Translations under genes and position numbers: made by a program
In this document: positions 16,685 through 25,832 of the stretch, in pieces
How positions within the stretch are numbered: the stretch's first letter is position 1
Layout of the letters: each line of letters starts with the position of its first letter
Assembly: GCA_937901255.1 (NCBI GenBank)
Contig: CALCHN010000067.1
Coordinates: 1-64,000 of the forward strand
Length of the DNA stretch: 64,000 bases
Direction of reading: 5' to 3'
Origin: an uncultured Flavobacteriales bacterium
GTDB lineage: Bacteria > Bacteroidota > Bacteroidia > Flavobacteriales_E > Vicingaceae
Notes under the pieces: model-generated
Told to the model about the DNA's origin: nothing
Database searches by the model: none
The model's input: only the letters and a program-made list of their open reading frames with translations

Positions 16685-18118
16685 ATGAATCCATTTTTAG
16701 TTATCGGTTTTGTTTTAGGATATTTCTTGTTACTAATGATTATTGCAAGAATAACTTCTAAAGGAGCTAATAACGATGCTTTTTTTATAGGTTCAAAACA
16801 ATCGCCTTGGTACTTGGTAGCTTTTGGTATGATTGGAGCTTCACTTTCTGGAGTTACTTTTATTTCAATTCCCGGTTGGGTGGGCGATAGTGCTTTTTCT
16901 TACATGCAAGTAGTAATGGGCTACTTTTTCGGTTATGTGGTTATTGCTACCGTACTGATGCCCATGTATTACCGACTTAATCTAACATCCATTTATTCCT
17001 ATTTAGAAACTCGTTTTGGATATTATTCGTACAAAACAGGAGCTTCTTTCTTTTTACTATCAAGAGTTGTAGGAGCTTCTTTTAGGTTATTCTTGGTAGC
17101 GTCTGTTTTACAATATTTGGTTTTTGATACTTGGAATGTTCCTTTCTTTGTAACCGTAGCTTTGTCAATTGTTTTTATTTGGCTTTACACCAATAAAGGA
17201 GGTATTAAAACCATTGTGTGGACAGATTCTTTTCAAACCTTGTTTATGTTGGTTTCGGTCGGAATTGCCGTTTATACCATTAGCTCTGAACTAAACCTTA
17301 CTTTTTCTTCTATGATAGATGAGATAAGCAACAGTGATTATGGTCAAATTTTCTTTTTTGATGATTTTACCGATAAAAAACATTTTGTAAAACAATTTGT
17401 TAGCGGTATCTTCATTACTATTGTTATGACAGGCTTAGATCAAGACATGATGCAAAAAAACTTGAGCTGTAAAAACATTAAGGAAGCTCAAAAAAATATG
17501 TTTTCATTCAGTGTTGTATTAATCTTTGTTAACTTGTTATTTTTAGCATTGGGAGCATTATTGTTTATTTATGCAGCAGCCAATCAAATTGAAATACCTG
17601 AGAAAACAGACCATCTTTTTCCGTTAATAGCTACCAACCATTTACCTGTTATTGCGGGTGTCTTTTTTATTTTAGGATTAATAGCCGCAGCCTATTCTAG
17701 TGCCGATTCTGCATTAACATCTTTAACAACTTCGGTTTGTGTAGATTTTTTGGATGTGAAAAACAAAGTAAATGGCGATAGCATCAGAAAAAAAGTACAC
17801 GTATTAATATCGTTTTTGCTATTTATTGTAATTCTTATTTTTAATGCTATTAATGAAGAAAGTGTAATTAGTGCTTTATTTACAGCAGCAGGTTATACCT
17901 ACGGACCATTATTAGGTTTATACGCTTTTGGATTATTTTTAAAAACACAAGTAAAAGATAAGTTTGTGCCTATTGTTTGCGTGCTTTCTCCAATAGTGAG
18001 TTATATTATCCACCTAAATTCTGAACAATTACTGTGGGGCTACAAATTTGGTTTTGAGATTTTGCTCGTAAACGGATTATTAACCTTTTTAGGCTTGCTA
18101 ATTATTCAAAAGAAGTAA
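16685..18118 (+). CDS. Sodium:solute symporter (SSS family)
   Basis: 477 residues with about 13 hydrophobic segments spread along the whole chain, the layout of SSS transporters that couple Na+ entry to solute uptake. Typical segments include 'SPWYLVAFGMIGASLSGVTF' near residues 40-59 and 'GLDQDMMQKNLSCKN' in the middle. A later 'AAAYSSADSALTSLTT' contains the Ser/Thr residues that form the Na2 site in this family. The substrate (sugar, amino acid or organic acid) cannot be read from the sequence. Monocistronic, convergent with the ArsC-like gene. Confidence 0.9.
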   Translation: MNPFLVIGFVLGYFLLLMIIARITSKGANNDAFFIGSKQSPWYLVAFGMIGASLSGVTFISIPGWVGDSAFSYMQVVMGYFFGYVVIATVLMPMYYRLNLTSIYSYLETRFGYYSYKTGASFFLLSRVVGASFRLFLVASVLQYLVFDTWNVPFFVTVALSIVFIWLYTNKGGIKTIVWTDSFQTLFMLVSVGIAVYTISSELNLTFSSMIDEISNSDYGQIFFFDDFTDKKHFVKQFVSGIFITIVMTGLDQDMMQKNLSCKNIKEAQKNMFSFSVVLIFVNLLFLALGALLFIYAAANQIEIPEKTDHLFPLIATNHLPVIAGVFFILGLIAAAYSSADSALTSLTTSVCVDFLDVKNKVNGDSIRKKVHVLISFLLFIVILIFNAINEESVISALFTAAGYTYGPLLGLYAFGLFLKTQVKDKFVPIVCVLSPIVSYIIHLNSEQLLWGYKFGFEILLVNGLLTFLGLLIIQKK

Positions 18119-18128
18119 AAATAACACC

Positions 18129-18737
18129 TCAAATTCTCGAAAAAACATATTTCATTTCATTGGCAATAAGTTGAGAAGTGGTTTCGTAAGCTTTTTCAAC
18201 TTCATTAGTATTATCAAAACGTTTTGGATCTTCATATCTTAAAGGGATTCTGGCAATTGCTCCCGGCACAAAAGGACAACCTTCGTCTGCTTCAGCACAC
18301 GTCATTACTGCTATAAAATTTTGCTGAGGATTTGTTTCATCCTCCAACAATTTAGAAAACATTTTAATTGGAGCAGCTTTTTCTGCATAGGTTAACGCAT
18401 ATATAGGATTTTCTTTACCAAAATGATTAACCTCTACTCCAATATTTTTAAAGCTATTTACTACATTCTCATGCAGAGCGGTAACCTCTACTCCACTTGA
18501 AAAACACGAAACATCTTTTACATCAAAATAACTTACCATTACCGTTGCCCAAAATTGAGCAAATTGACTTCTTCTAGAGTTATGGGTGCAAACAAAATTA
18601 ATAGCTACTTTTTTATTAGCTGATAGTTGTTGCTGTATTACATCAACTAATTGATTTAAAACAGCTTGTCTTTCTGACTCAACATCACCACTAAGTTGTT
18701 GTTGAATATAGTTTTGAAGTTTCTCAAATAATTGCAT
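18129..18737 (-). CDS. Low-molecular-weight phosphatase / arsenate-reductase-like protein
   Basis: 202 residues. The LMW-phosphatase P-loop Cys50-x5-Arg56-Ser is in 'FVCTHNSRRSQFA', and a later 'AVMTCAEADEGCPFVPG' segment resembles thioredoxin-coupled ArsC proteins. An N-terminal helical extension of about 40 residues precedes the domain. Arsenate reductase is the closest functional analogy, but no arsR or arsenite exporter gene lies nearby. A protein-tyrosine-phosphatase-like or other role is therefore possible. Confidence 0.8.
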   Translation of the reverse strand: MQLFEKLQNYIQQQLSGDVESERQAVLNQLVDVIQQQLSANKKVAINFVCTHNSRRSQFAQFWATVMVSYFDVKDVSCFSSGVEVTALHENVVNSFKNIGVEVNHFGKENPIYALTYAEKAAPIKMFSKLLEDETNPQQNFIAVMTCAEADEGCPFVPGAIARIPLRYEDPKRFDNTNEVEKAYETTSQLIANEMKYVFSRI

Positions 18738-18838
18738 TATTAAATTTTTTTACAATTTTACCACTAATAAATAAATGAAACGTTAAGTTGATGTTACTTC
18801 TCATATCTTTAGGGAAAAAATCAATCCCTTAAAAAGAA

Positions 18839-18867
18839 TTTGTAATTGCATTTTTATAGTAACTTTG
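18839..18867 (+). promoter_or_regulatory. Probable promoter of fbaA
   Basis: TTTG at 18839-18842 and TAACTTTG at 18860-18867, separated by 17 bases, fit the Bacteroidota sigma factor consensus (TTTG, then TAnnTTTG). The fbaA ATG is 20 bases downstream, leaving a short leader. Confidence 0.6.
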
Positions 18868-18887
18868 TCATCTAAAAATTTTAAACT

Positions 18888-19955
18888 ATGATAAAAACTA
18901 TTCAAGGTGGAGTTGTCCACGGTGATGCTGTTCAAGAAATATTTAAAATAGCCAAAGAGCGTAAATTTGCATTGCCTGCTGTTAATGTTACTGGTTCATC
19001 AACCATCAACACAGTAATGGAAACTGCAAAAGAAGTTAATGGCCCTGTAATTATTCAGTTTTCTAATGGCGGATGTCATTTTAATGCGGGAAAAGGATTG
19101 AGCAATGAAAACCAACAAGCAGCAATTGCTGGAGGTATTGCAGGTGCTAAACACGTGCACGAATTGGCAAAAATTTATGATATTCCTGTAATTTTACATA
19201 CCGATCACTGTGCTAAAAACTTACTCCCTTGGATAGATGGCTTATTAACAGCTGGAGAGCAATTTTACAAAGAGACAGGCAAACCACTTTACAGCTCTCA
19301 TATGTTAGATTTATCGGAAGAACCTATTGAAGAAAACATAGCTATTTGTAAAGAATATTTAGCTAGAATGAGCAAAATAGGCATGACATTAGAAATTGAA
19401 CTAGGAATTACTGGTGGCGAAGAAGATGGTGTTGATAATTCTAATGTTGATAATAGCCTATTATACACTCAACCTGAAGAAGTAGCTTATGCTTATGAAG
19501 AGCTTTCTAAAATAAGCAACAGATTTACTATTGCAGCAGCTTTTGGAAACGTGCACGGTGTTTACAAACCCGGAAACGTTAAACTTACTCCAGTTATCTT
19601 AAAAAATTCTCAAGATTATATTCAACAAAAATTCAATACAGGAGCAAACCCTGTTGATTTTGTTTTTCATGGTGGATCTGGTTCATCATTAGAAGAAATT
19701 AGAGAAGCTATTTCTTACGGTGTAATAAAAATGAACATAGATACCGACTTGCAATATGCTTTTACAGAAGGAGTAAGAGATTACTTTAATGAAAAAGCGG
19801 AATATGTTAAATCTCAAATTGGTAATCCTGAAGGAGATGACAAACCGAATAAAAAGCATTACGATCCTAGAGTTTGGTTAAGAGAAGGTGAAAAAACTTT
19901 TAAAGCCAGACTAAAAAGATCTTTTGAAGATTTGAATAACATTAATACTCTTTAA
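18888..19955 (+). CDS. fbaA: Class II fructose-bisphosphate aldolase
   Basis: 355 residues; zinc enzyme cleaving fructose 1,6-bisphosphate to dihydroxyacetone phosphate and glyceraldehyde 3-phosphate (glycolysis and gluconeogenesis). The metal-binding 'HTDHC' is preceded by 'SNGGCHFNAGKG', and 'ELGITGGEEDGVDN', 'NVHGVYKPGNV' and 'FHGGSGS' complete the active site. The length and the internal insertions match the longer class IIA (E. coli FbaA) branch. accD follows on the same strand after a short heptamer-repeat spacer. Confidence 0.96.
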   Translation: MIKTIQGGVVHGDAVQEIFKIAKERKFALPAVNVTGSSTINTVMETAKEVNGPVIIQFSNGGCHFNAGKGLSNENQQAAIAGGIAGAKHVHELAKIYDIPVILHTDHCAKNLLPWIDGLLTAGEQFYKETGKPLYSSHMLDLSEEPIEENIAICKEYLARMSKIGMTLEIELGITGGEEDGVDNSNVDNSLLYTQPEEVAYAYEELSKISNRFTIAAAFGNVHGVYKPGNVKLTPVILKNSQDYIQQKFNTGANPVDFVFHGGSGSSLEEIREAISYGVIKMNIDTDLQYAFTEGVRDYFNEKAEYVKSQIGNPEGDDKPNKKHYDPRVWLREGEKTFKARLKRSFEDLNNINTL

Positions 19956-19958
19956 TTA

Positions 19959-19979
19959 GAGATTGGAGATTGGAGATTT
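19959..19979 (+). repeat. Short GAGATTG heptamer repeat
   Basis: Three near-exact tandem copies of GAGATTG lie just after fbaA. The reverse complement word CTAATCTCT recurs in tandem at 25804-25832 and 52629-52656. Confidence 0.6.
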
Positions 19980-20015
19980 AACTATTAACACTTAACGAAT
20001 AACATTTAACGATAT

Positions 20016-20858
20016 ATGGGTTGGTTTAAAAGAATAAAAGAAGGAATTAGAACTCCTACAACGGAAAAGAAGGAAACACCTGAAGGATTGTGGTATAAAT
20101 GTCCTAAATGTAGTGCAGTTATTCCTCAAGAAGATTTTACACAACAGTTTTGTGTATGCGATTGTGGTTACCACGATAAAATTGATTCAGAGGCATATTT
20201 TAAAATATTATTTGATGATAATAAATTTAAAGAGCTAGATGCTAATTTAACTTCTGGAGATCCTTTAAATTTTACAGACACCAAAAAATATGTAGATAGA
20301 ATTAAAGCTACACAAAAAAACACCAATTTAAAAGATGCTGTAAGAACAGCCGTAGGTAAAGTTGATAAGCAAGATTTAGTAGTTGCTTGTATGGATTTTA
20401 ACTTTATTGGTGGTTCTATGGGGTCTGTAGTTGGAGAAAAAATTGCTAGAGCAATAGACCATTCTATAGAAAAGAAAATTCCATTTTTAATGATTTCTAA
20501 ATCTGGTGGAGCAAGGATGATGGAAGCGGCTTTTTCATTAATGCAAATGGCTAAAACCTCAGCAAAACTTACTTTATTAGCAAAAGCAAAAGTTCCTTAT
20601 ATTTCTTTATTAACAGACCCTACAACAGGTGGAGTTACCGCTTCTTATGCTATGTTGGGAGATATTAATATTGCTGAACCAGGAGCTTTAATAGCATTTG
20701 CAGGACCTAGAGTTGTTAAAGAAACCATTGGAAAAGAGTTACCAAAAGGATTTCAAACTTCAGAGTTTGTTTTAGAGCATGGCTTCTTAGATTTTATTGT
20801 TTCTAGAGGTGAGTTAAAAGAGAAAATTTCTTTCACTTTAAAATACTTTAAAAATTAA
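20016..20858 (+). CDS. accD: Acetyl-CoA carboxylase carboxyltransferase subunit beta
   Basis: 280 residues; with AccA it transfers the carboxyl group from biotin to acetyl-CoA, making malonyl-CoA for fatty acid and hence lipid A synthesis. A Cys-rich N-terminus holds Cys29-x-x-Cys32, then Cys46, Cys48 and Cys50 in 'FCVCDCGYH'. This is a zinc ribbon with slightly unusual spacing in its second half. The carboxyltransferase core shows '[12 protein letters not shown]', '[12 protein letters not shown]', '[13 protein letters not shown]' and '[10 protein letters not shown]'. Full length for Bacteroidota. The start at 20016 is supported by the conserved N-terminal 'WFKR'. Confidence 0.95.
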   Translation: MGWFKRIKEGIRTPTTEKKETPEGLWYKCPKCSAVIPQEDFTQQFCVCDCGYHDKIDSEAYFKILFDDNKFKELDANLTSGDPLNFTDTKKYVDRIKATQKNTNLKDAVRTAVGKVDKQDLVVACMDFNFIGGSMGSVVGEKIARAIDHSIEKKIPFLMISKSGGARMMEAAFSLMQMAKTSAKLTLLAKAKVPYISLLTDPTTGGVTASYAMLGDINIAEPGALIAFAGPRVVKETIGKELPKGFQTSEFVLEHGFLDFIVSRGELKEKISFTLKYFKN

Positions 20859-20874
20859 AGTAAGTTAAGCTGTT

Positions 20875-22098
20875 TTACTTAAAGCGTATTCCTAGTAAGG
20901 TAATATCGTCATCAAAAGTTGCTGACTGATTAAATTTATTTAGTTCATCAATTATAACTTGAATAATTGAGTTTACTTCTTGATGTTGATTTTTCTTTAC
21001 CAATTTAGTAAGTTTCTCAATACCAAACTCTTGATTTTTGGTGTTTATTTGTTCTGTAACGCCATCTGTATAGCATAGTAATAAGGCATTATCATTAAGG
21101 GTTACTTCTCCACTTTCAATTGTTGGTAGCTCATCAAACATTCCTAACACAGTAGTTCCTGTAGTTAAATAAGTTGTTTCATCATTATTAAGAAGAATTG
21201 GAGGATTATGTCCGGCATTAATATAACACAACTTTTTAGATTCACAATTATACTTTCCTATAAATGCAGTAATAAATTTTTCTGTCTTAGCATTGTTTAT
21301 GATTAAAGCATTTAACTCGCTTATGAGTTGTTTAAACCCATCTGTTTTATCTATAAGTGTTCTTAAACCAGCTTGAAAGTTGGACATTAACAAAGCAGCT
21401 GAAACCCCTTTTCCGGAAACATCTGCCACACAAAAAGCAAATTCATTTTCTGAAAGTGAAATAAAATCATAATAATCTCCACCAACCAGTTGGTTAGAGA
21501 TGTACTGAGCTGCCACTTCTATTTTATCATTATTAGGGAAATGATTAGGAAACAACAAGGCTTGCATTTCAGAAGCTAATTCCATTTCTTTTTTAATGGC
21601 AATTTTTTCTAAATTCTCTTTGTATAATCGTTTATTCTCTAAAGCAACAGCAATAACATTGGTTAAGGTTTGTATAAAGGTTAGGTGTTTAATAATAGGG
21701 CTTACTTCTATACTTTCACCATCAAAATCGGCTAATAGTAAGTAAGCTATTGGGTTAGATTTATGATAAACAGGAATTACTACATCAAACTCTGCCAATT
21801 TAGGATAGGCATTTTCATCAATAAATGTAATTTCATTAAACCCTAGTAAGTCTTTTTCTACATCAACTGAATTACATGCTGTATCAACGCATATTTCTTG
21901 ATGCCAATTCATACCATCAAAAGCGTACAATAGCAATTTTCCAATGTTCAATTGGTCAATAACAACATGCTTGTATAAATGAACCAATTCTTTTTTAGAC
22001 AAGTTGTTATTAATACTCTTAGTTACTTGTAACAAGATATCTAACTTCAACCTTCCAAGTTGAATTCGTTTATTTTTATTTTTAATAACTTTTGACAA
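20875..22098 (-). CDS. GAF + PP2C (RsbU/SpoIIE-type) phosphatase
   Basis: 407 residues from a TTG start at 22098; no upstream ATG is in frame. The N-terminal half (about residues 30-170) looks like a GAF sensor domain. A short helical linker with 'EMELASEMQALLFP' leads into a SpoIIE phosphatase domain: 'GGDYYDF', 'CVADVSGKGVSAALLMSN', 'NAGHNPP', 'CYTDGVTE', then 'DDITLLG'. The Asp/Gly metal-binding residues of PP2C are present. Such proteins control anti-sigma antagonists, but no partner kinase or antagonist gene is adjacent. No membrane segment is seen, so it is probably cytosolic. Confidence 0.9.
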   Translation of the reverse strand: MSKVIKNKNKRIQLGRLKLDILLQVTKSINNNLSKKELVHLYKHVVIDQLNIGKLLLYAFDGMNWHQEICVDTACNSVDVEKDLLGFNEITFIDENAYPKLAEFDVVIPVYHKSNPIAYLLLADFDGESIEVSPIIKHLTFIQTLTNVIAVALENKRLYKENLEKIAIKKEMELASEMQALLFPNHFPNNDKIEVAAQYISNQLVGGDYYDFISLSENEFAFCVADVSGKGVSAALLMSNFQAGLRTLIDKTDGFKQLISELNALIINNAKTEKFITAFIGKYNCESKKLCYINAGHNPPILLNNDETTYLTTGTTVLGMFDELPTIESGEVTLNDNALLLCYTDGVTEQINTKNQEFGIEKLTKLVKKNQHQEVNSIIQVIIDELNKFNQSATFDDDITLLGIRFK

Positions 22099-22143
22099 TT
22101 GTATAAATTTATTTGCTAAAAGTACAACAACTTTTTATAAAAC

Positions 22144-22176
22144 AAAAAAACCATCCAAAATTTTGGATGGTTTTTT
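22144..22176 (-). terminator. Terminator downstream of the beta-barrel protein gene
   Basis: AACCATCCAAAA and TTTTGGATGGTT form a perfect stem at about 22149-22172, with A-rich and T-rich outer ends on both sides. It lies 20 bases beyond the stop of the outer-membrane protein gene at 22197 and upstream of the phosphatase start. Confidence 0.9.
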
Positions 22177-22196
22177 CTAATTTTTTATGAAATAGA

Positions 22197-22718
22197 TTAG
22201 AAGTTATAAGCAGCTCTTAGACCGATATAATTGAAGCTACCCCCATCACCTGAAATAATGTTATATCCTAATCCTAAATCAATATTATCTCCTAATAACA
22301 TACCTGCTCCAAAAGCATAAGATAAATCAGTAGATGAACCTTCAACTGTTTGTTTTATACCAAAAAACTCATACTCTTGTTTGAATTTAAAAGTAGTCAT
22401 CCCTAACTGACCTGTTAAATAAATTCCAGATTCATTATCTGCTAAATAATATCTGAAACCAGCAATTATTGGAAGTAATGAAGCAGAACCGCCATCAGCA
22501 TCTACCATTAAAGCAGTATAACCAATTTTTGCTGTAATACCCATGTTATCACCTAACAAAAATTCACCACCAGCACTAGCACCAATTCCAAAATTATAAC
22601 CATCTTCTAAAGGTAAAGCTACTTCTAAGCCTAATGAAGCTCTAATTTGAGCATTAACATTTGTTGAAAAAGCAGTAACTATTAAAGCAACTGCTGCAAA
22701 TTTGATAAAGTTTTTCAT
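22197..22718 (-). CDS. Small outer-membrane beta-barrel protein
   Basis: 173 residues with a signal peptide ending 'NVNAQ' at about residue 24. The rest alternates hydrophobic and polar residues with many Gly/Asp/Asn turns, and the chain ends in an aromatic residue ('RAAYNF'), as expected for an eight-stranded OmpA/OmpW-like barrel. No specific receptor or enzyme function can be read. It has its own terminator at 22144-22176 and about 80 bases of leader, so it is probably monocistronic. Confidence 0.8.
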   Translation of the reverse strand: MKNFIKFAAVALIVTAFSTNVNAQIRASLGLEVALPLEDGYNFGIGASAGGEFLLGDNMGITAKIGYTALMVDADGGSASLLPIIAGFRYYLADNESGIYLTGQLGMTTFKFKQEYEFFGIKQTVEGSSTDLSYAFGAGMLLGDNIDLGLGYNIISGDGGSFNYIGLRAAYNF

Positions 22719-22798
22719 AATTTTTAATTTTTAGTTTGTATTAAATTTAACATTACAATTATAAATATTTATAAATTAACCACCTAATATTTTAGAAA

Positions 22799-24982
22799 TT
22801 ATTTTATCAATGTCATCTCATCAATAAGATGTTTAGCTCCCGCATATTTATCAATAATAAATAAAGTATAACGAATATCTACAGAGATAGTACGTTGAAT
22901 ATTTGGCTCGAAATAAATATCACCACTCATTGCCTCCCAGTTACCATCAAATGCAGTTCCTATTAAATGTCCTTTACCATTAATTACAGGGCTTCCTGAA
23001 TTTCCTCCTGTAATATCATTATTAGATAAAAAGCCTACTGGAAGTTCGCCATTTTCGTTAGCGTATTGTCCGTAATCTTTTTTGTTATATAGTTCTTTTA
23101 ATTTTTCTGGCACGTAAAACTCATGGTTTTTGTTATCTGTAATTACTTCTTTTTGCATTACTCCTTCTAAAGTTGTGCTAAAATGGTAAGTAACTGCATC
23201 TGAAGGCTCATAAGACAATACATTTCCATAAGTTACTCTCATGGTAGAGTTGGCATCTGGAGCATATTTTTTATCTTTATTCATTTGTCTAACACCATCA
23301 ACAAACAACCTCATGCCTTTTGCTTCTTCTTGTGCAAGTTGATTTTGTCCTCCACTAATTTGTTGAATATAGATATTTACAAACTCATTTACTAATTTAT
23401 GAATAGGATCTTTTTGTAGTTTTTTAGCATTGAATTTTGCTAAATAATTTTTCACTTTTTGCTCTGATGTAAAAGGTGATTTTTTAAAATAATCTGCAGC
23501 AAACTTATTAAAGTCATTCTTATATTTTTTAGCTATTTCCGTTAATGTTTCAGGATGAAATTCCTTATCTACATTATTATAAAACATGGTTAACATTTTA
23601 GCTAATAATTTTTGATCTATCTCGGCATTGTAATTTTTAAAATCCCCTTCTAAATCTTCTAAAATTTGCTTTTTAGCTTCTTCAATTTTTTCTGAACTAT
23701 TTGCCAATACCGCAGCTTGCATATTAGAACGGAATGCAAAGTTTGACATCATATATCCAAAAATATCCGGTCCTTGAAAAACTGCTTCTTGAAAATAAAC
23801 TTTAGGTAAGGTATATTTTGCTCCCTGGTCGTAAGCATTCTTTACCAACTCTAACGCATTACCATACTTTGCTTTTCTTTCTGCATTTTCATTTGCCCAT
23901 GCAATATAATTAGCTTCTAAAGCTTCTTTCTTTTGTTTCACTTTATTTTTTACCAACTGCGTACTTTGTCCTTGAAAGTATTTCCAGTAATTACTTGTGC
24001 TAGCAAATTTTGAAGCGTATTGAATTCTTACTTTTTGGTCTTTACTCATCCCCTCTTCCATAATATCTAACTTAGCTCTTCTAATTTTAACTCTTTCTGG
24101 TTGCTCTACTTTTACCGCTTCCTCAACACCAAAAGAAGTTAAATATCTGTCGGTACTTCCTGGGTAACCCATTACCATTGCATAATCTCCATCTTTAATT
24201 CCTTCTAAAGAAACAGGTAAATGATGTTTTGGTTGGTAGGGCTTGTTCGCTTCAGCGTAAGCAGCAGGTTCATTATTTTCGTTGGCATAAACTCTAAATA
24301 AAGTAAAATCGCCAGTATGTCTTGGCCACATCCAGTTATCAGTATCTCCACCAAATTTACCTATTGAACTTGGAGGTGCTCCTACCAAACGAACATCATT
24401 AAAAATATTATATTTAAACATATAATATTCATTTCCGTGGTAAAAAGATTTTACTTGAACTTTATATGTTTCTTTGTCTTTTCCTTCTGCTTCTTTATCA
24501 ACCAATGCCTTAATTGCTGCAGATATGGTTTTGCTTCTTTCTGTTTCATCCATTTCATCTGTTACATCTTTTAAAATAATAGCGGTTACATCATCCATTC
24601 TATCTAAAAACCACACACTAAACCCAGCAGGTAATTCTTGTTCTTTAGTCATAGCCCAAAAACCATCTGTTAGATAATCGTGTTCTGTAGAACTTTTTTC
24701 TTGGATAACACCATAACCACAGTGGTGATTGGTAAGCATTAAACCTTGATTAGAAATCATTTCTCCTGTACAGAAACCACCTCCAAGAGCTACCACAGCA
24801 TCTTTTAAAGAAGAATTATTTACAGAATAAATTTCTTCAGCTGTAAGTTGTAAGCCACAGTTTTGCATATCTACATGGTTTAATCTTTCTATTAAAAGAG
24901 GTAACCACATTCCTTCATCGGCTTTAACTTTAATCTGAAATAAGGTGATGAATGTTAAAAGTAATAAGACTAATTTTTTCAT
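22799..24982 (-). CDS. S46-family dipeptidyl-peptidase (DPP7/DPP11 type)
   Basis: 727 residues; periplasmic serine exopeptidase releasing dipeptides from the N-terminus of peptides. A signal peptide spans about residues 1-21. The catalytic His lies in 'TNHHCGYG' (residues 86-87), and the catalytic Ser662 is in 'TGGNSGSPV'. Eighteen residues after that Ser is a Gly in 'FDGNWEA'. In characterised P. gingivalis enzymes Gly here goes with DPP7-type preference (aliphatic or aromatic P1), and Arg with the acidic-specific DPP11. The DPP7-like specificity is an inference. Full length, apparently monocistronic. Confidence 0.93.
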   Translation of the reverse strand: MKKLVLLLLTFITLFQIKVKADEGMWLPLLIERLNHVDMQNCGLQLTAEEIYSVNNSSLKDAVVALGGGFCTGEMISNQGLMLTNHHCGYGVIQEKSSTEHDYLTDGFWAMTKEQELPAGFSVWFLDRMDDVTAIILKDVTDEMDETERSKTISAAIKALVDKEAEGKDKETYKVQVKSFYHGNEYYMFKYNIFNDVRLVGAPPSSIGKFGGDTDNWMWPRHTGDFTLFRVYANENNEPAAYAEANKPYQPKHHLPVSLEGIKDGDYAMVMGYPGSTDRYLTSFGVEEAVKVEQPERVKIRRAKLDIMEEGMSKDQKVRIQYASKFASTSNYWKYFQGQSTQLVKNKVKQKKEALEANYIAWANENAERKAKYGNALELVKNAYDQGAKYTLPKVYFQEAVFQGPDIFGYMMSNFAFRSNMQAAVLANSSEKIEEAKKQILEDLEGDFKNYNAEIDQKLLAKMLTMFYNNVDKEFHPETLTEIAKKYKNDFNKFAADYFKKSPFTSEQKVKNYLAKFNAKKLQKDPIHKLVNEFVNIYIQQISGGQNQLAQEEAKGMRLFVDGVRQMNKDKKYAPDANSTMRVTYGNVLSYEPSDAVTYHFSTTLEGVMQKEVITDNKNHEFYVPEKLKELYNKKDYGQYANENGELPVGFLSNNDITGGNSGSPVINGKGHLIGTAFDGNWEAMSGDIYFEPNIQRTISVDIRYTLFIIDKYAGAKHLIDEMTLIK

Positions 24983-25068
24983 GAGTTGATTTTTTTTAAT
25001 TCAAAAAGGAACAACGTTGCTCCTTTTCGTTAATTATTAATTTTGATATAGTTATGTATAATACTTCT

Positions 25069-25635
25069 TTAAACTTTTACTCTTTCTGAGTAAGAACCAT
25101 CTGTAGTACTGATTTTTATATGGTCTCCGATATTAATGAACAAAGGAACTCTTACCTCAGCTCCTGTTTCTACGGTAGCAGGTTTAAAAGCATTGGTAGC
25201 GGTATTTCCTTTTTCTCCAGGTTCTGTATAGGTTATTTCTAAAACTATAGAAGCAGGCAATTCACACAATAACGGTTTTTCCTCATCTGCATCGAAAACA
25301 ATTTCTACTAAATCTCCTTCTTTTAAAAATTGAGGAGCATTAATTAAATTTTCATTTATAAAAGTTTGTTCGTAGCTTTCTTGATTCATAAAATGATAGA
25401 CATCTCCCTCTTTATATAGATATTGGTATTTTCTTCGTTCAACACGAACTACGTCTATTTTGTGTCCAGCCGAAAAAGTGTTATCTATTACTTTTCCGTT
25501 AGTTAAATTTTTTAGTTTTGTTCTTACAAATGCTGGTCCTTTACCAGGTTTTACATGTAGAAATTCAACAACGGTATATATTCCGTTATTATATTTAATA
25601 CATAATCCATTTTTAATGTCGTTTGATGTTGCCAT
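25069..25635 (-). CDS. efp: Elongation factor P
   Basis: 188 residues in three beta-barrel domains; relieves ribosome stalling at polyproline stretches. The N-terminal KOW-like domain has 'HVKPGKGPAFVRTKL' with the tip lysine at Lys32, the residue that many bacteria modify. The C-terminal domain ends 'VPLFINIGDHIKISTTDG', the family signature. It lies downstream of lpxA on the same strand, an arrangement familiar in Flavobacteriales, but a hairpin repeat and about 195 bases separate them. Confidence 0.97.
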   Translation of the reverse strand: MATSNDIKNGLCIKYNNGIYTVVEFLHVKPGKGPAFVRTKLKNLTNGKVIDNTFSAGHKIDVVRVERRKYQYLYKEGDVYHFMNQESYEQTFINENLINAPQFLKEGDLVEIVFDADEEKPLLCELPASIVLEITYTEPGEKGNTATNAFKPATVETGAEVRVPLFINIGDHIKISTTDGSYSERVKV

Positions 25636-25656
25636 TTATTTGTTAATTATTTATTA

Positions 25657-25686
25657 GCCTCTCCCAGCCTCTCCAAAGGAGAGGAG
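25657..25686. repeat. C/G-rich hairpin repeat between lpxA and efp
   Basis: GCCTCTCCCAGCCTCTCC-AAA-GGAGAGGAG resembles the first hairpin of the 4543-4605 repeat, with the same AAA loop and flanking CTCCC(C/A)AGCC word. It may also reduce read-through from the lpx genes into efp. Confidence 0.7.
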
Positions 25687-25803
25687 TTTCCAACACTCAT
25701 TTCCAATTATTAATTCAATTTATTTTAATTTCAATGCGATGACCTACAATCATCTCTTTTAAATTATGCTCCTTTGGAACTTTTTTGTTTACAGTTAAAA
25801 AAT

Positions 25804-25832
25804 TTCTAATCTCTAATCTCTAATCTCTAATC
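25804..25832. repeat. (TCTCTAA)n heptamer tandem repeat
   Basis: Four copies of a CTAATCT-type heptamer reach to the stop codon of lpxA. The same words recur at 19959-19979 (opposite strand) and 52629-52656. Confidence 0.7.

Noticed and set aside
18129..18737. An arsenic-resistance operon
   Set aside because: Only the phosphatase-like ArsC protein is present; no arsR, arsenite exporter or aquaglyceroporin gene lies next to it.
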